Shown in pieces: positions 1 through 8,800 of a DNA stretch of 24,873 bases. Position 1 is the stretch's first letter. Each line of letters starts with the position of its first letter. Source of the stretch: an uncultured bacterium (GTDB lineage: Bacteria; Bacillota; Clostridia; Lachnospirales; Lachnospiraceae); NCBI GenBank assembly GCA_905215775.1, contig CAJMRM010000046.1, forward strand, positions 1 through 24,873. The letters are read 5' to 3'. The position numbers were made by a program, and so were the translations under genes. The notes under the pieces were generated by a model. That model did not search any database. It worked only from the letters and a program-made list of their open reading frames with translations, and was not told where the DNA came from.

Positions 1-444
1 GCAACCGTTGTTGGATTATCCCGTGCAGTATTAGTTATTTTAACAAATGGAAATGTAATTGACACCATTTTGTTTTCATCCGCAAATGTATTATCACATA
101 TTCCATCCACTGTTTCCAGTCTGGGAATTTATGTTTTCCAGTGTCTGTTAAACTTCTTGATTCCATCTGGATCCGGACAGGCCGCTGTATCAATCCCCAT
201 TCTTGCTCCTCTGGGAGATTTGATCAACGTTACCAGACAGACTACTGTGGTTGCGTTCCAGTTAGGTGATGCAATATCCAATATCCTAACGCCAACCTCC
301 GGCTATTTTATGGCGGCTCTTTCCCTGGCTAAAATCCCCTGGGAAAAATGGGTAAAATGGATTCTTCCATTAATTGGCCTTCAGTATCTTGGTGGGGCCC
401 TTGTAGTAATAGTTGCACAACTAATTCATTTAGGACCGTTCTAA
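1..444 (+). CDS. YfcC/DcuC-family membrane carrier, C-terminal part (5' end outside window)
   Basis: The frame is open from base 1, so this is the last 147 residues of a longer membrane protein; the TTG at 70 is only an internal codon. The visible part carries hydrophobic segments and the family-like stretches GLSRAVLVI, NGNVIDTIL, the SGSGQAA loop, TRQTTVVAFQLGD and ILTPTSGYFMA, followed by KIPWEKWVKW before the last helix. These resemble the C-terminal half of YfcC-type members of the C4-dicarboxylate anaerobic carrier family (PF03606), which are secondary transporters of the cytoplasmic membrane. Substrate cannot be read from the sequence. The M20 amidohydrolase starts 15 nt downstream, so the pair probably takes up and hydrolyses an acylated or dipeptide-like compound (inference). 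An AbgT-type transporter is the main alternative. The region is AT-richer than the rest of the window. Confidence 0.8.
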   Translation, partial: ATVVGLSRAVLVILTNGNVIDTILFSSANVLSHIPSTVSSLGIYVFQCLLNFLIPSGSGQAAVSIPILAPLGDLINVTRQTTVVAFQLGDAISNILTPTSGYFMAALSLAKIPWEKWVKWILPLIGLQYLGGALVVIVAQLIHLGPF

Positions 445-459
445 AAGAAAGGAATTGTT

Positions 460-1629
460 ATGGATATAAAATCTGAAATTTCCACTGAAATCAAACATAT
501 CAAATCCGAGCTTTTAGAAATTCGCGATACCCTTTATAATAATCCCGAACTCGGACTTGAAGAACGTGTTGCCTGCAGCCTTCTTTCTTCAAAGCTCTGC
601 TCTCATGGTTTTACTGTTCAAAAAAACTTTTGCGGCCTTGAGACCTCTTTTTGCGCCGAATACTCCAGCAAAATACCAGGTCCAACGATCGCCTTTCTCT
701 GTGAATATGATGCACTTCCCAATATCGGTCATGCATGTGGACACAACCTGATTGCTGCAATGAGTTTTGGAGCTGCATGCGGTCTAAAAAAGGTCATTGA
801 TAAAATAGGTGGAAAAATCCTCGTATATGGTACTCCTGACGAGGAAAGCACAAGTGGAAAAATCACCTTGGTTAAGGAAGGGGCATTTGAACATGTTGAT
901 GCGGTAATTATGTGCCATCCTTATGCTTCTTCAGTAAAGAGCGGCGCTACTTTAGGGTTGGGTGCCTTATACTTTGAATTTTTTGGTTCATCCGCACACG
1001 CGGCGCAGCCAAAAGAATATTGCAAAAACGCACTGGATGCTATGGTAATGGCATATTTAAATATTAACAACTTAAAACCGTATATTCCCGATGCAAATAT
1101 TTATGGTATCATTGATAATGGCGGAAGTCGGCCTAATATTATTCCAGACTATACTTCCATGCGTTTTTATGTTAGGGCATCCAATAAATACAAGCTGAAT
1201 GAATACATGGAACGGGTTTCTAACTGTGTCGTACAAACAGCTAAAGCATCAAATGTTGAGGTTAAAGTAACTGAATTTGAGAACAGAGTAGATAATCTAG
1301 TTACAAACAGTGCTTTATCCGATGCCTTCACAAAAAATTATCAATCCTTGTCTCCCTTCGTGATGGAGGAACCTATCGGTTATAGTGCCACCTCAGATAT
1401 CGGAAACGTGAGTCACGTTGTCCCAACTATTCATCCGTGGATTGCGATAACCGATGATCCCTCTCTAGTTCTGCATAATAAAGAATTTGCCCTGGCAACT
1501 ATGACTGACACTGCAGCCGAACAGATGATTCTATCCTCAATCGCCATGGCTCAGACAGGATATGATTTTCTTACCTCTGATGAACTGCGCCATCAAACCG
1601 CACTCGATTTTCATAAAAGTGTAAATTAA
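460..1629 (+). CDS. M20 (M20D-type) metallopeptidase/amidohydrolase
   Basis: This 389-residue cytoplasmic enzyme has the expected length of M20D amidohydrolases (AbgB, PM20D2 and aminoacylase-like enzymes), which cleave amide bonds of N-acyl amino acids or dipeptides with a dinuclear metal site. Likely metal ligands are C93 and H95 in HACGHN, E128/E129 in GTPDEES, H153 in MCHPY and a C-terminal His in VLHNKEF. H180 in SSAHAAQP marks the dimerisation/lid domain and is usually catalytic. The start follows an AGAAAGGA ribosome binding site with good spacing. It is probably co-transcribed with the upstream carrier. Codon use is AT-rich compared with genes after 1800. The substrate is not determined; the family call is firm. 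Confidence 0.88.
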   Translation: MDIKSEISTEIKHIKSELLEIRDTLYNNPELGLEERVACSLLSSKLCSHGFTVQKNFCGLETSFCAEYSSKIPGPTIAFLCEYDALPNIGHACGHNLIAAMSFGAACGLKKVIDKIGGKILVYGTPDEESTSGKITLVKEGAFEHVDAVIMCHPYASSVKSGATLGLGALYFEFFGSSAHAAQPKEYCKNALDAMVMAYLNINNLKPYIPDANIYGIIDNGGSRPNIIPDYTSMRFYVRASNKYKLNEYMERVSNCVVQTAKASNVEVKVTEFENRVDNLVTNSALSDAFTKNYQSLSPFVMEEPIGYSATSDIGNVSHVVPTIHPWIAITDDPSLVLHNKEFALATMTDTAAEQMILSSIAMAQTGYDFLTSDELRHQTALDFHKSVN

Positions 1630-1650
1630 ACTTCTATCCGCTTCCATACA

Positions 1651-1693
1651 AATGCAGGTCTGCTTTGATCGTATTTCATCGCAGACCTGCATT
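1651..1693 (+). terminator. Inverted repeat, probable terminator of the carrier/M20 operon
   Basis: A perfect 13-bp inverted repeat, AATGCAGGTCTGC at 1651-1663 and its complement at 1681-1693, encloses a 17-nt loop 21 nt after the M20 stop codon. It is followed by CCTCTTATTG rather than a clean T run, so an intrinsic terminator is plausible but not textbook. It lies near the boundary between AT-rich and GC-richer DNA. Confidence 0.5.
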
Positions 1694-1771
1694 CCTCTTA
1701 TTGAATATACAATAAACCCTCTCGTCGGGCTTACCTGGTTTTTAGCTGACGTACGGGACGAAGAAGGGCAC

Positions 1772-1794
1772 AGGGCGGGAACATCTTCCGCCCT
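1772..1794 (-). terminator. Weak hairpin after the lysA-like gene
   Basis: Just past the stop of the minus-strand decarboxylase, AGGGCGG (1772-1778) can pair with CCGCCCT (1788-1794) around a 9-nt loop. On the minus strand it is followed by a C/T-rich stretch without a strong U tract, so termination would be inefficient. It is the only hairpin seen for the end of this operon. Confidence 0.4.
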
Positions 1795-1797
1795 ATT

Positions 1798-3066
1798 CTA
1801 CTCCACATCCTTTAAAATCCCGCAGAAATCAAAGGTGGCAAAATAGTCCTTCGGCGTTTCTGCACGGCGGATCATGCGGACGCTTCCGTCCTCCTGTAAA
1901 AGAAGCTCTGCGCTCTTAAGCTTTCCATTATAATTATATCCCATGGAAAAGCCGTGGGCTCCGGTGTCATGGATGAACAGGAGATCTCCCATCTGGATCT
2001 CTGGCAGCATCCGGTCCACTGCAAACTTATCGTTGTTCTCACAGAGGGAGCCTGTCACATCATACTTATGGCTGCAGGGAGCGTTTTCCTTTCCCATGAC
2101 CGTAATGTGGTGGTAAGCGCCATACATGGCCGGGCGCATCAGGTTCACCGCACAGGCATCCACGCCGATATACTCCTTATAAGTATGCTTTTCATGGATG
2201 GCCCGGGTCACTAAGGCTCCGTAGGGCCCCAGCATAAAGCGGCCCAGCTCCGTAAAGATGGCCACATCGCCCATACCGGCGGGAACCAGAACCTCTTCGT
2301 AAACCTTTCTCACGCCGTCGCCGATGACGCGGATATCGTTGGGCTCCTGGTCCGGACGGTACGGAATGCCGATGCCGCCGGAAAGATTGATAAAGGCAAT
2401 GTGAACGCCCGTGGCATTTTTCACACGGACCGCCAGTTCAAATAAGATCTTAGCCAGAAGCGGATAATATTCATTGGTCACGGTATTGCTGGCCAGGAAT
2501 GCATGGATCCCGAAATGCTTCACGCCCTTTTCCTTTAAGATCCGGAAAGCCTCTGTCAGCTGCTCTTCCGTCATTCCATACTTGGAATCCCCTGGATTAT
2601 CCATGATGTCATTGGAGATCCGGAACAGGCCGCCGGGGTTGAAGCGGCAGCACATGGTCTCCGGAAACGTGTCCAGCATTTTTTCCACACAGGCGATATG
2701 GGTAAAATCATCCAGATTGATGATGGCCCCCAGCTCATCTGCCATTTTAAATTCCTCCGGCGGCGTGTCATTGGAGGAGAACATAATATCATGGCCTGTA
2801 AAGCCGCAGGCCTTTGACAGCATCAGCTCCGTTTCCGAGGAGCAGTCGGTGCCGCAGCCCATGTCCTGGAGGAGCTTTAAAATAAACGGATTCGGCGTAG
2901 CCTTTACGGCAAAGTATTCTTTAAAGCCCGGATTCCAGGAAAATGCCTCCTTCAGCGCCCTGGCATTTTCCCGGATCCCCTTCTCATCGTAAAGATGAAA
3001 GGGGGTGGGATATTCTTTTGCGATCTCTTCCAGCTTTTCCCTGGTTACAAATGGTTTTTTCTCCAT
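1798..3066 (-). CDS. lysA: Diaminopimelate decarboxylase-like PLP enzyme (fold III), divergent
   Basis: This 422-residue protein is a full-length alanine-racemase-fold (type III) PLP decarboxylase. K55 in EYFAVKATPNP is the expected Schiff-base lysine, a glycine loop (LSGGIGIPY, ~228-236) would bind the PLP phosphate, and C342-E343 in GSLCENND plus the DTGAHGFSMGYNYN segment match the C-terminal active-site region of DapDC. The known family reaction is meso-diaminopimelate to L-lysine plus CO2. Some usually fixed positions differ: the HxGS motif reads F190-LAS after GIHA, and the EPGR motif reads ELGR (271-276). It may therefore be a LysA subfamily or a decarboxylase of a related diamino acid. 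It is the third gene of a minus-strand operon, 42 nt after pyk, with an AAAGGAG ribosome binding site. Confidence 0.78.
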   Translation of the reverse strand: MEKKPFVTREKLEEIAKEYPTPFHLYDEKGIRENARALKEAFSWNPGFKEYFAVKATPNPFILKLLQDMGCGTDCSSETELMLSKACGFTGHDIMFSSNDTPPEEFKMADELGAIINLDDFTHIACVEKMLDTFPETMCCRFNPGGLFRISNDIMDNPGDSKYGMTEEQLTEAFRILKEKGVKHFGIHAFLASNTVTNEYYPLLAKILFELAVRVKNATGVHIAFINLSGGIGIPYRPDQEPNDIRVIGDGVRKVYEEVLVPAGMGDVAIFTELGRFMLGPYGALVTRAIHEKHTYKEYIGVDACAVNLMRPAMYGAYHHITVMGKENAPCSHKYDVTGSLCENNDKFAVDRMLPEIQMGDLLFIHDTGAHGFSMGYNYNGKLKSAELLLQEDGSVRMIRRAETPKDYFATFDFCGILKDVE

Positions 3067-3108
3067 GTCAGTATACTCCTTTGTTTATGACAGACTGTTC
3101 TCTCCCGA

Positions 3109-4545
3109 TCAGTCTACGGTTACGACCCGCATGATATTGGTAGCCGTAGCCGGCTCGTGTCTGCGGGAATGGCTCAGGACACCGGCAGTCACCACCGCCA
3201 GATCTCCCTCCTTCACAAGCCCTTCCTCCTTTAATGCGTCGATGGAATTCATGATCAGGGTATCGGTGGATTCCGCCCGCCTGGCCTGGAACGGATGTAC
3301 GCCCCAGTAAAGCTGCATCCTGCGTACCGTATCGATGCTGGGGGACATGCCCGCCACCATCGTTGCCGGATGCCATTTGGAAAGCATTCTGGCCGTATAG
3401 CCGCTGATGGTGGGAGCAATGATGACCTTCGCTCCCAGGGCCCTGGCTGTGGATACGGAGGAATAACAGACCGCATTGGAAATGCTGTGGCTGTTGTCAT
3501 CGGACACCCGCCTTCTTTTATAGAAGGAATCGTCCAGATGGGACTCCGTTTCCTCCACGATGTGCACCATCATCTTCAGGGCCTCCACCGGATATTTTCC
3601 GTTGGCCGTTTCCCCCGAAAGCATCACCACATCGGTGCCGTCGTAAACCGCGTTGGCCACATCCGTCACCTCCGCCCGGGTGGGACGGGGATTCCGGATC
3701 ATGGAATCCAGCATCTGGGTGGCTGTAATGACCACCTTGCACGCCTCGCTGCATTTACTGATCATCATCTTCTGGAGATAGGGAAGCTTCTCCGGCGGGA
3801 TCTCAACTCCCAGGTCTCCCCGGGCTACCATGATGCCGTCGCTTTCTTCAATGATGCCTTCCAGATTTTCCAGCCCCTCCGCATTTTCGATCTTGGCGAT
3901 GATGCCCATGGAGGAGCCGCCCTCGGCCAGGATCTCCCGGATCTCCCGGATAGCGTCCGCCGAGCGGATAAAGGAGGCCGCGATATAATCGAAGCCCATC
4001 TCCATGCCAAAGCGGATATCGTCCTTATCCTTTTCCGTCAGCGCCGGAAGCTTGATCTTTACGCCGGGCACATTGACGCCCTTCCGTTCTCCCAGCTCGC
4101 CGCCGTTTATCACCTGGCAGAGGATCCTGGAGCCCCGGACCTCCTTCACATGCAGCTCGATCAGACCGTCGTCAATGAGGATCCGGTCTTCTGCCTTTAC
4201 ATCCTCGTTGAGGCCGTCGTAGTTGATGTGGACCATGGTATCGTCCCCGGTGATCTCCTCTGTGGTCAGGGTAAATTCCTGCCCCTCCTTTAAGGTGACC
4301 TTCTTCCCGTCCTTCAGAACGCCGGTACGGATCTCCGGTCCCTTGGTGTCCAGCAGCGCCGCCACCGGGATCCCTGTTTCCTCCGCCACCTGGCGGAGCT
4401 GGAGAAATCGTTTTTTGTGCTCCTCATGGTCGCCGTGGGAAAAATTGAACCGTGCCACGTCCATGCCGTTTAAAACTAACTGTTTCATGACCTCCCGGTC
4501 ATCGCTGTTCGGTCCCATGGTACAAATGATCTTTGTCTTTTTCAT
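3109..4545 (-). CDS. pyk: Pyruvate kinase
   Basis: The 478-residue product is a complete cytoplasmic pyruvate kinase of the short form, without the extra C-terminal PEP-utiliser domain. It converts phosphoenolpyruvate plus ADP to pyruvate plus ATP. Recognisable segments are the N-terminal TKIICTMGP, NFSHGDHEEH, LDTKGPEIRTG, the K/E active-site strand IIAKIENAEGLEN, MVARGDLGVEIP and TATQMLDSMIRNPRPTRAE followed by DGTDVVMLSGETA. The C-terminal end is unusual: where most family members read like AGVPxGxxGTTN, this one reads AGV-LSHSRRHEPATATN. The Shine-Dalgarno AGGAGG overlaps the stop codon of the upstream rhomboid-like gene (16-nt gap), which suggests translational coupling. Confidence 0.95.
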   Translation of the reverse strand: MKKTKIICTMGPNSDDREVMKQLVLNGMDVARFNFSHGDHEEHKKRFLQLRQVAEETGIPVAALLDTKGPEIRTGVLKDGKKVTLKEGQEFTLTTEEITGDDTMVHINYDGLNEDVKAEDRILIDDGLIELHVKEVRGSRILCQVINGGELGERKGVNVPGVKIKLPALTEKDKDDIRFGMEMGFDYIAASFIRSADAIREIREILAEGGSSMGIIAKIENAEGLENLEGIIEESDGIMVARGDLGVEIPPEKLPYLQKMMISKCSEACKVVITATQMLDSMIRNPRPTRAEVTDVANAVYDGTDVVMLSGETANGKYPVEALKMMVHIVEETESHLDDSFYKRRRVSDDNSHSISNAVCYSSVSTARALGAKVIIAPTISGYTARMLSKWHPATMVAGMSPSIDTVRRMQLYWGVHPFQARRAESTDTLIMNSIDALKEEGLVKEGDLAVVTAGVLSHSRRHEPATATNIMRVVTVD

Positions 4546-4561
4546 TCTGGCGCTTTGCCTC

Positions 4562-5416
4562 CTATGATGTCTTCTGCCGGGGATCCATTCCGCCCTTCGT
4601 CACATGCTGATGGGTATAGAGATGGTCCTGGCAGTATTCGTAATCCCCCTCACATTTTGAGCAGAAGCGGAACACCAGCTCGGGATCATCCAGATCCGTG
4701 CGCCCGCAGACGGCGCAGCGGTGGCGGCCGTTCTGCTTCGCTTCCCGGATGGTCTGGGTAACCTGGGATTTAAACTGCTGTTTTCTCTTTATTTCCTTCG
4801 GGTTGTATCTCCCGCTTCTGGACATGACAAAATACAGGATAAAGTTTAATAGGGACATGACAATGGCGATCCTGGAAGCGGTCCCGCCAAAGATCAGTCC
4901 GTAAAGGAAGTAAGCTCCGTCAAACAGCGCCAGCCATTTTGCCTTGATGGGGATCACAAAAAACAATAAAAACTGTGCGTCCGGGAATGTGGCCGCATAG
5001 GCAAAGAACAGCGAAAAATTCAGGTATTCTGCCGTCAGCGGATAGATCATGCCCGTCAGCGCGTAAATAAGGACAGCCGCCAGCACATGACCAAGGATTC
5101 CCATAAAAAAGTATACGTTGAACCGGAAGGAGCCCCATACGGCCTCCAGGGTCCGGCCCAGACTATAATAACAGTAAATGACCAGCACATTTAAAAACAG
5201 GTCCCCTGACAGGGGCCACATAAGGAAGGTCACGATCCGCCAGATCTGGCCGTGGAGGATCGCCCTGGCATCCAGCATCAGGTACTCAAAGTACAGCTCC
5301 GGCGCCCGCCAGCAGACCAGCGCGCCCACAGCATAGAGGATCACCACATAATTCATCAGATTGGGGATCGCATACCTCCCCAGCTTTCGTTCCATCTTAT
5401 TCAGCCATTGATTCAT
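4562..5416 (-). CDS. Rhomboid-like membrane protein lacking catalytic residues, with C-terminal Cys/His module
   Basis: The 284-residue protein has about six hydrophobic segments within residues 15-205 in a rhomboid layout. It shows an L1-type HGQIWRIVTF (WR motif), a second-helix LFLNVLVIYCYYSLGRTLE, AVWGSFRFN, and FPDAQFLLFFVIPIKAKWLALFD. The catalytic Ser of GxSG and the His of HxxGxxxG are not found: the corresponding stretches read AEYLNFSLFF and DGAYFLYGLIFGG. It is therefore probably a pseudoprotease. After a basic linker comes a zinc-type module: C234, C237, C252, C255, then C262, H265, H269 and H271, enough ligands for two sites. It is the first gene of an operon with pyk and the lysA-like gene. 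An AAAGGAAA site precedes the ATG. A role in protein binding or membrane protein handling is only inference. Confidence 0.8.
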   Translation of the reverse strand: MNQWLNKMERKLGRYAIPNLMNYVVILYAVGALVCWRAPELYFEYLMLDARAILHGQIWRIVTFLMWPLSGDLFLNVLVIYCYYSLGRTLEAVWGSFRFNVYFFMGILGHVLAAVLIYALTGMIYPLTAEYLNFSLFFAYAATFPDAQFLLFFVIPIKAKWLALFDGAYFLYGLIFGGTASRIAIVMSLLNFILYFVMSRSGRYNPKEIKRKQQFKSQVTQTIREAKQNGRHRCAVCGRTDLDDPELVFRFCSKCEGDYEYCQDHLYTHQHVTKGGMDPRQKTS

Positions 5417-5465
5417 TCTAAATTTCCTTTCCCGCCCAATCGATCCTTTTTGTATTTTGATTGCT

Positions 5466-5495
5466 ATTATAATTCGCCCCCCTTCCTTTTGTCAA
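5466..5495 (-). promoter_or_regulatory. Sigma-A-type promoter for the rhomboid-like/pyk/lysA operon
   Basis: On the minus strand a perfect TTGACA (-35, complement of 5490-5495) and a perfect TATAAT (-10, complement of 5466-5471) are separated by 18 nt containing a run of six G. It lies 50 nt upstream of the first gene of the operon. Confidence 0.85.
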
Positions 5496-5576
5496 ATCCT
5501 TTACGCCCGGCACGGTCCCTTTCCATCCTTAACGGTTTTTTAGCGCTTTTTGTCAACAGATTGGGAATTGTGTCTA

Positions 5577-5606
5577 TTGTGTTTCCCACGGGAATTATGA
5601 TATACT
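5577..5606 (+). promoter_or_regulatory. Extended -10 promoter for the activase fusion gene
   Basis: TATACT at 5601-5606 is preceded by TG one base upstream (TGA-TATACT), and TTGTGT at 5577-5582 lies 18 nt upstream as a partial -35. The promoter would give a leader of about 210 nt before the ATG at 5822. A 10-base near-repeat, GGGAATTGTG (5563-5572) and GGGAATTATG (5590-5599), overlaps the promoter and could be an operator. Confidence 0.55.
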
Positions 5607-5611
5607 GTAAT

Positions 5612-5821
5612 TGTCCAATGCCCTCTCGCCAGGAGGATTTTCCGCTGTTTTTCTGTGGTTTTTCCGCAGCCTTCAGGCGGCTCCGGCATAGGAGGAGAGG
5701 TCTGCCGGACATTGCTGATATATAATAAATATATATAAGTATATATAAGATTTTTTCTGGCAGAGGGGAGCGATCCTCTCTGCTGTCAGATTAAGGAGGA
5801 TAGGGGGATTTCCCCGCTCAC
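5612..5821 (+). promoter_or_regulatory. Structured 5' leader of the activase fusion gene
   Basis: This stretch holds no gene. TCCGGCA (5682-5688) pairs with TGCCGGA (5703-5709), followed by an AT tract (5717-5748) with TATAAT at 5721 that could be a second -10. A 10-bp stem (5760-5769 with 5774-5783, one G-U pair) is capped by GCGA, a GNRA tetraloop. The Shine-Dalgarno AAGGAGGA at 5793-5800 lies 21 nt from the ATG, but GGGGA and TCCCC between them can pair and bring it closer. A TAG at 5801 rules out an earlier in-frame start. I do not recognise a known riboswitch class. Confidence 0.5.
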
Positions 5822-8800
5822 ATGAATCAAACGTTCCGTCTTGGGATCGATATCGGTTCCACCACTGTAAAGATCGCTGTCCTTGACAGCAGCAGTCATA
5901 TACAATTCGCGGATTACCAACGCCATTACGCCAACATCCAGGAGACCCTGGCCGCGCTCCTGAAAAAAGCCCGCGGCGAGCTGGGGGAGCTCCAGGTCTG
6001 CGCCAGCATCACCGGATCCGGCGGACTGACCCTTTCCGGTCATCTGAATATTCCCTTTACCCAGGAGGTCGTGGCTGTGGCCACGGCCTTACAGGATTAT
6101 GCGCCAAACACAGATGTGGCCATTGAACTGGGCGGTGAGGACGCCAAGATCATCTACTTCTCCAATGGCATCGACCAGCGGATGAACGGCATCTGCGCCG
6201 GAGGGACCGGCTCCTTCATCGACCAGATGGCCTCCCTTTTACAGACCGATGCCGCAGGACTGAATGAATATGCGAAAAACTATAAGGCCATTTATCCCAT
6301 CGCGGCCCGGTGCGGCGTATTTGCAAAATCCGACATCCAGCCTCTGATCAACGAGGGCGCCACCCACGAGGACCTGGCGGCCTCCATCTTCCAGGCTGTG
6401 GTCAACCAGACCATCAGCGGACTGGCCTGCGGAAAACCCATCCGCGGCAACGTGGCCTTCCTGGGCGGCCCGCTCCATTTCCTTTCCGAGCTCCGGACGG
6501 CCTTTATCCGGACCCTGAACCTGAAGGGCGACGCCATCATCGCTCCGGACCATTCCCACCTGTTCGCAGCCGTGGGAGCGGCCATGAACGCCCCGGAGAC
6601 CATGGCCCTTTCCCTGGACCAGCTCATCTCCGACCTTTCCGGCGGCATTAAAATGGACTTTGAAGTAAAGCGGATGGAGCCCTTATTTAAGGACCAGGCC
6701 GATTACCAGGAATTCCTGGACCGCCATGCCCAGTATAAGGTAAAACGCGGAGATCTGACCTCCTACTCCGGCAACTGCTTTATGGGCATCGACGCCGGCT
6801 CCACCACCACCAAGGTGGCCCTGGTGAGTGAGGACGGCTCCCTGCTCTACCACTTTTACAGCAGCAACAACGGAAGCCCCCTGGCCACGGCCATTGCTTC
6901 CATAAAAGAGATCCGGAGCCTGCTGCCGGAAACGGCAAGGATCGCCTATTCCTGCTCCACCGGCTATGGAGAGGCCCTTTTAAAGGCAGCCTTTCTCCTG
7001 GATGAGGGCGAGGTGGAGACCATCTCCCACTACTATGCCGCCGCCTTCTTCGATCCGGAGGTGGACTGCATCCTGGACATCGGCGGTCAGGACATGAAAT
7101 GCATCCGCATCAAGGACGGCACCGTGGACAGTGTCCAGCTCAATGAGGCCTGCTCCTCCGGCTGCGGTTCCTTTATTGAAACCTTTGCAAATTCCTTAAA
7201 TTACAGCGTGGTGGATTTCGCAAAGGAGGCGCTGTTTGCCCAGAATCCCATCGATCTGGGAACCCGCTGCACCGTCTTTATGAATTCCAACGTAAAGCAG
7301 GCCCAGAAGGAGGGCGCGTCTGTGGCCGACATCTCCGCAGGCCTGGCCTATTCGGTGATCCGCAACGCCTTATTTAAGGTCATCAAGATCACCACGGCCT
7401 CCGATCTGGGGAAAAACGTGGTGGTCCAGGGCGGCACCTTCTACAACGACGCCGTGCTGCGGAGCTTTGAAAAGATCTCCGGAGGCAACGCCATCCGTCC
7501 GGACATCGCCGGGATCATGGGCGCCTTCGGCGCTGCGCTGATCGCCAGGGAGCGGTATACCCTCCATCCCAAGGAGACCTCCATGCTGCCCCTGGACCGG
7601 ATCATCGGCCTTACCTATACCACCACCATGAGCCGCTGCCGCGGCTGCGTCAACCACTGTGTCCTGACCATCAACCGCTTTGAGGGAGGGCGGCAGTACA
7701 TCTCCGGCAACCGCTGCGAACGCGGACTGGGCATCGAAAAGGCCAAACGGGATATCCCGAACCTTTATACCTATAAATACCGCCGGATCTTCGATTATGA
7801 GCCCCTGGCGGCCGACAAGGCCTTCCGCGGCCCTGTGGGGATCCCGCGGGTGCTGAACATGTACGAGGACTTCCCCTTCTGGGCAGTGTTCTTTAAGGAG
7901 CTGGGCTTCCAGGTGATCCTGTCCCCCCAGTCCAGCCGCCAGATCTACGAGCTGGGGATCGAGACCATTCCCAGCGAGTCCGAATGTTATCCGGCGAAGC
8001 TTTCCCACGGCCATGTGGAATGGCTCATAAAAAAAGGCGTTCCCTTTATTTTCTATCCCTGCATCCCCTATGAGAGGAAGGAGGTTGCCGGGGCCGGGAA
8101 CCACTACAACTGCCCCATCGTTACCTCTTATGCGGAAAACATCAAAAACAACATGGAGGACCTGGAGGAAAACCATATCCGGTTCATGAACCCCTTCATG
8201 GCCTTTACCGATGAAAAGGTACTGACCCGGCAGCTGGTACAGGAATTCAAAAAGGAGTTCCAGATCCCCGAGCATGAGGTACGGGCTGCTGCCCATAAGG
8301 CCTGGGAGGAGCTTTCCAGGGCCCGCACCGATGTGGAGAAAAAGGGCGAGGCGGTGCTTGCCTATCTGGAGGAGACCGGAAAGCACGGCATCGTCCTGGC
8401 CGGCCGGCCCTACCACATTGATCCAGAGATCAACCACGGCATCGCCGACCTGATCGCCTCCTATGGATTTGCAGTCCTGACCGAGGATTCCGTTTCCCAT
8501 CTGGCGAAGGTGGAACGGCCGCTGATCGTCACGGACCAGTGGATGTACCATTCCAGGCTTTATGCCGCGGCTTCCTTTGTAAAGACCAGAGACGACCTGG
8601 ATCTGGTCCAGCTGAATTCCTTTGGCTGCGGTCTGGACGCCGTCACCACAGACCAGGTCAATGATATTCTGACCAGTGCCGGGAAGATCTATACGGTCCT
8701 TAAGATCGACGAGGTCAATAACCTGGGAGCTGCCAGGATCCGGATCCGTTCCCTGATCTCCGCACTGCGGATCAGGGAGGAGCGGCGCTACACCAGGAAC

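Noticed and set aside
3295..4293. 332-codon frame antisense to pyk
   Set aside because: Mirror of the pyruvate kinase codons; no independent signals.
5717..5748. AT-rich alternating tract read as a tandem repeat or origin-like element
   Set aside because: It is only about 30 bp of TA-type sequence, without DnaA boxes or iterons; a promoter-proximal AT tract explains it.
7370..8551. 393-codon open frame antisense to the activase fusion gene
   Set aside because: It lies wholly within a well-supported gene; composition (Gly/Val/His/Asp-rich, no motifs) is typical of shadow frames in GC-rich coding DNA.
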